Notes under the pieces: model-generated | Seen by the model: the letters and a program-made list of their open reading frames with translations, nothing else | Told to the model about the DNA's origin: nothing | The model's database searches: none | From: Aplidium turbinatum | Lineage: Eukaryota; Chordata; Ascidiacea; Aplousobranchia; Polyclinidae | Reading direction: 5' to 3' | Length of the DNA stretch: 64,000 nucleotides | Assembly: GCA_918807975.1 (NCBI GenBank) | Contig: OU964918.1 | Span: forward strand, 3,100,001-3,164,000 | In this document: positions 63,974-64,000 of the stretch, piece after piece | How positions within the stretch are numbered: the stretch's first letter is position 1 | Layout: each line of letters starts with the position of its first letter | Program-made: the position numbers and the translations under genes

Positions 63974-64000
63974 GGCCCTGATAGCTCAGTTGGTTTAGCG
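63974..64000 (+). tRNA. tRNA-like 5' part cut by the window end
   Basis: GGCCCTGATAGCTCAGTTGG followed by TTTAGCG looks like the acceptor strand, D stem and A-box (TAGCTCAGTTGG) of a tRNA. With only 27 bases it cannot be told whether it is a tRNA gene or the head of a tRNA-derived SINE. Confidence 0.45.

Noticed and set aside
1-64000. CRISPR array, bacterial operons or rRNA
   Set aside because: No regularly spaced repeats with unique spacers, no bacterial gene organisation, no rRNA-like sequence; intron and transposon content is eukaryotic.

Overview
The window is eukaryotic, AT-rich, intron-bearing DNA from an animal, most likely a marine invertebrate. I cannot narrow the species from sequence alone. 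Almost everything recognisable is mobile DNA: piggyBac, hAT, an Academ-type transposon, Penelope-like elements (PLEs), LINE 3' fragments, a tRNA-derived SINE, foldback elements, and fossil Gypsy and BEL/Pao LTR retrotransposons. No bacterial features, CRISPR arrays, rRNA genes or complete host housekeeping genes were seen.

Layout. 0-4.3 kb: LINE tail, a small piggyBac with both TTAA ends, a SINE with target duplications. 4.7-11 kb: two broken Gypsy fossils back to back on opposite strands. 11-15.3 kb: PLE debris, hammerhead-like cores and a 510-bp-arm palindrome of a PLE 3' end. 15.3-18 kb: two inverted-repeat elements. 18.9-24 kb: two piggyBac-type units holding smaller insertions. 26-30 kb: a 21-bp minisatellite and a PLE pol interrupted by a hAT. 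31 kb: one possible host exon (LDL-receptor class A motif). 31.5-38.4 kb: nested hATs, one inserted in a PLE. 41.5-42.7 kb: LINE with 39-bp target duplications. 42.7-46.4 kb: BEL/Pao fossil. 46.5-48.8 kb: internally deleted piggyBac and a LINE tail. 48.76-61.16 kb: an Academ transposon (XPG-like nuclease plus CXC domain) carrying inside it a second 8.4-kb inverted-repeat-ended unit. 61.9-63.6 kb: hAT with a BED finger. The last 27 bases begin a tRNA-like sequence.

The best gene is in the inner 8.4-kb unit: a minus-strand, five-exon gene for a 270-residue DUF4806-type protein. All four introns have GT-AG ends and matching phases, with a CCAAT-box promoter region upstream and an AATAAA just past the stop. 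It has one in-frame TGA in exon 1.

The most unusual signal is genome-wide in character: the 7-mers TAGGCTA/TAGCCTA (and TAGGCCTA) recur about five times more often than base composition predicts. In four places inside decayed DNA-transposon genes, removing exactly 5 bp (TA-GGC-TA back to TA) restores the reading frame into conserved transposase motifs. They look like 5-bp micro-insertions at TA, such as transposon excision footprints.
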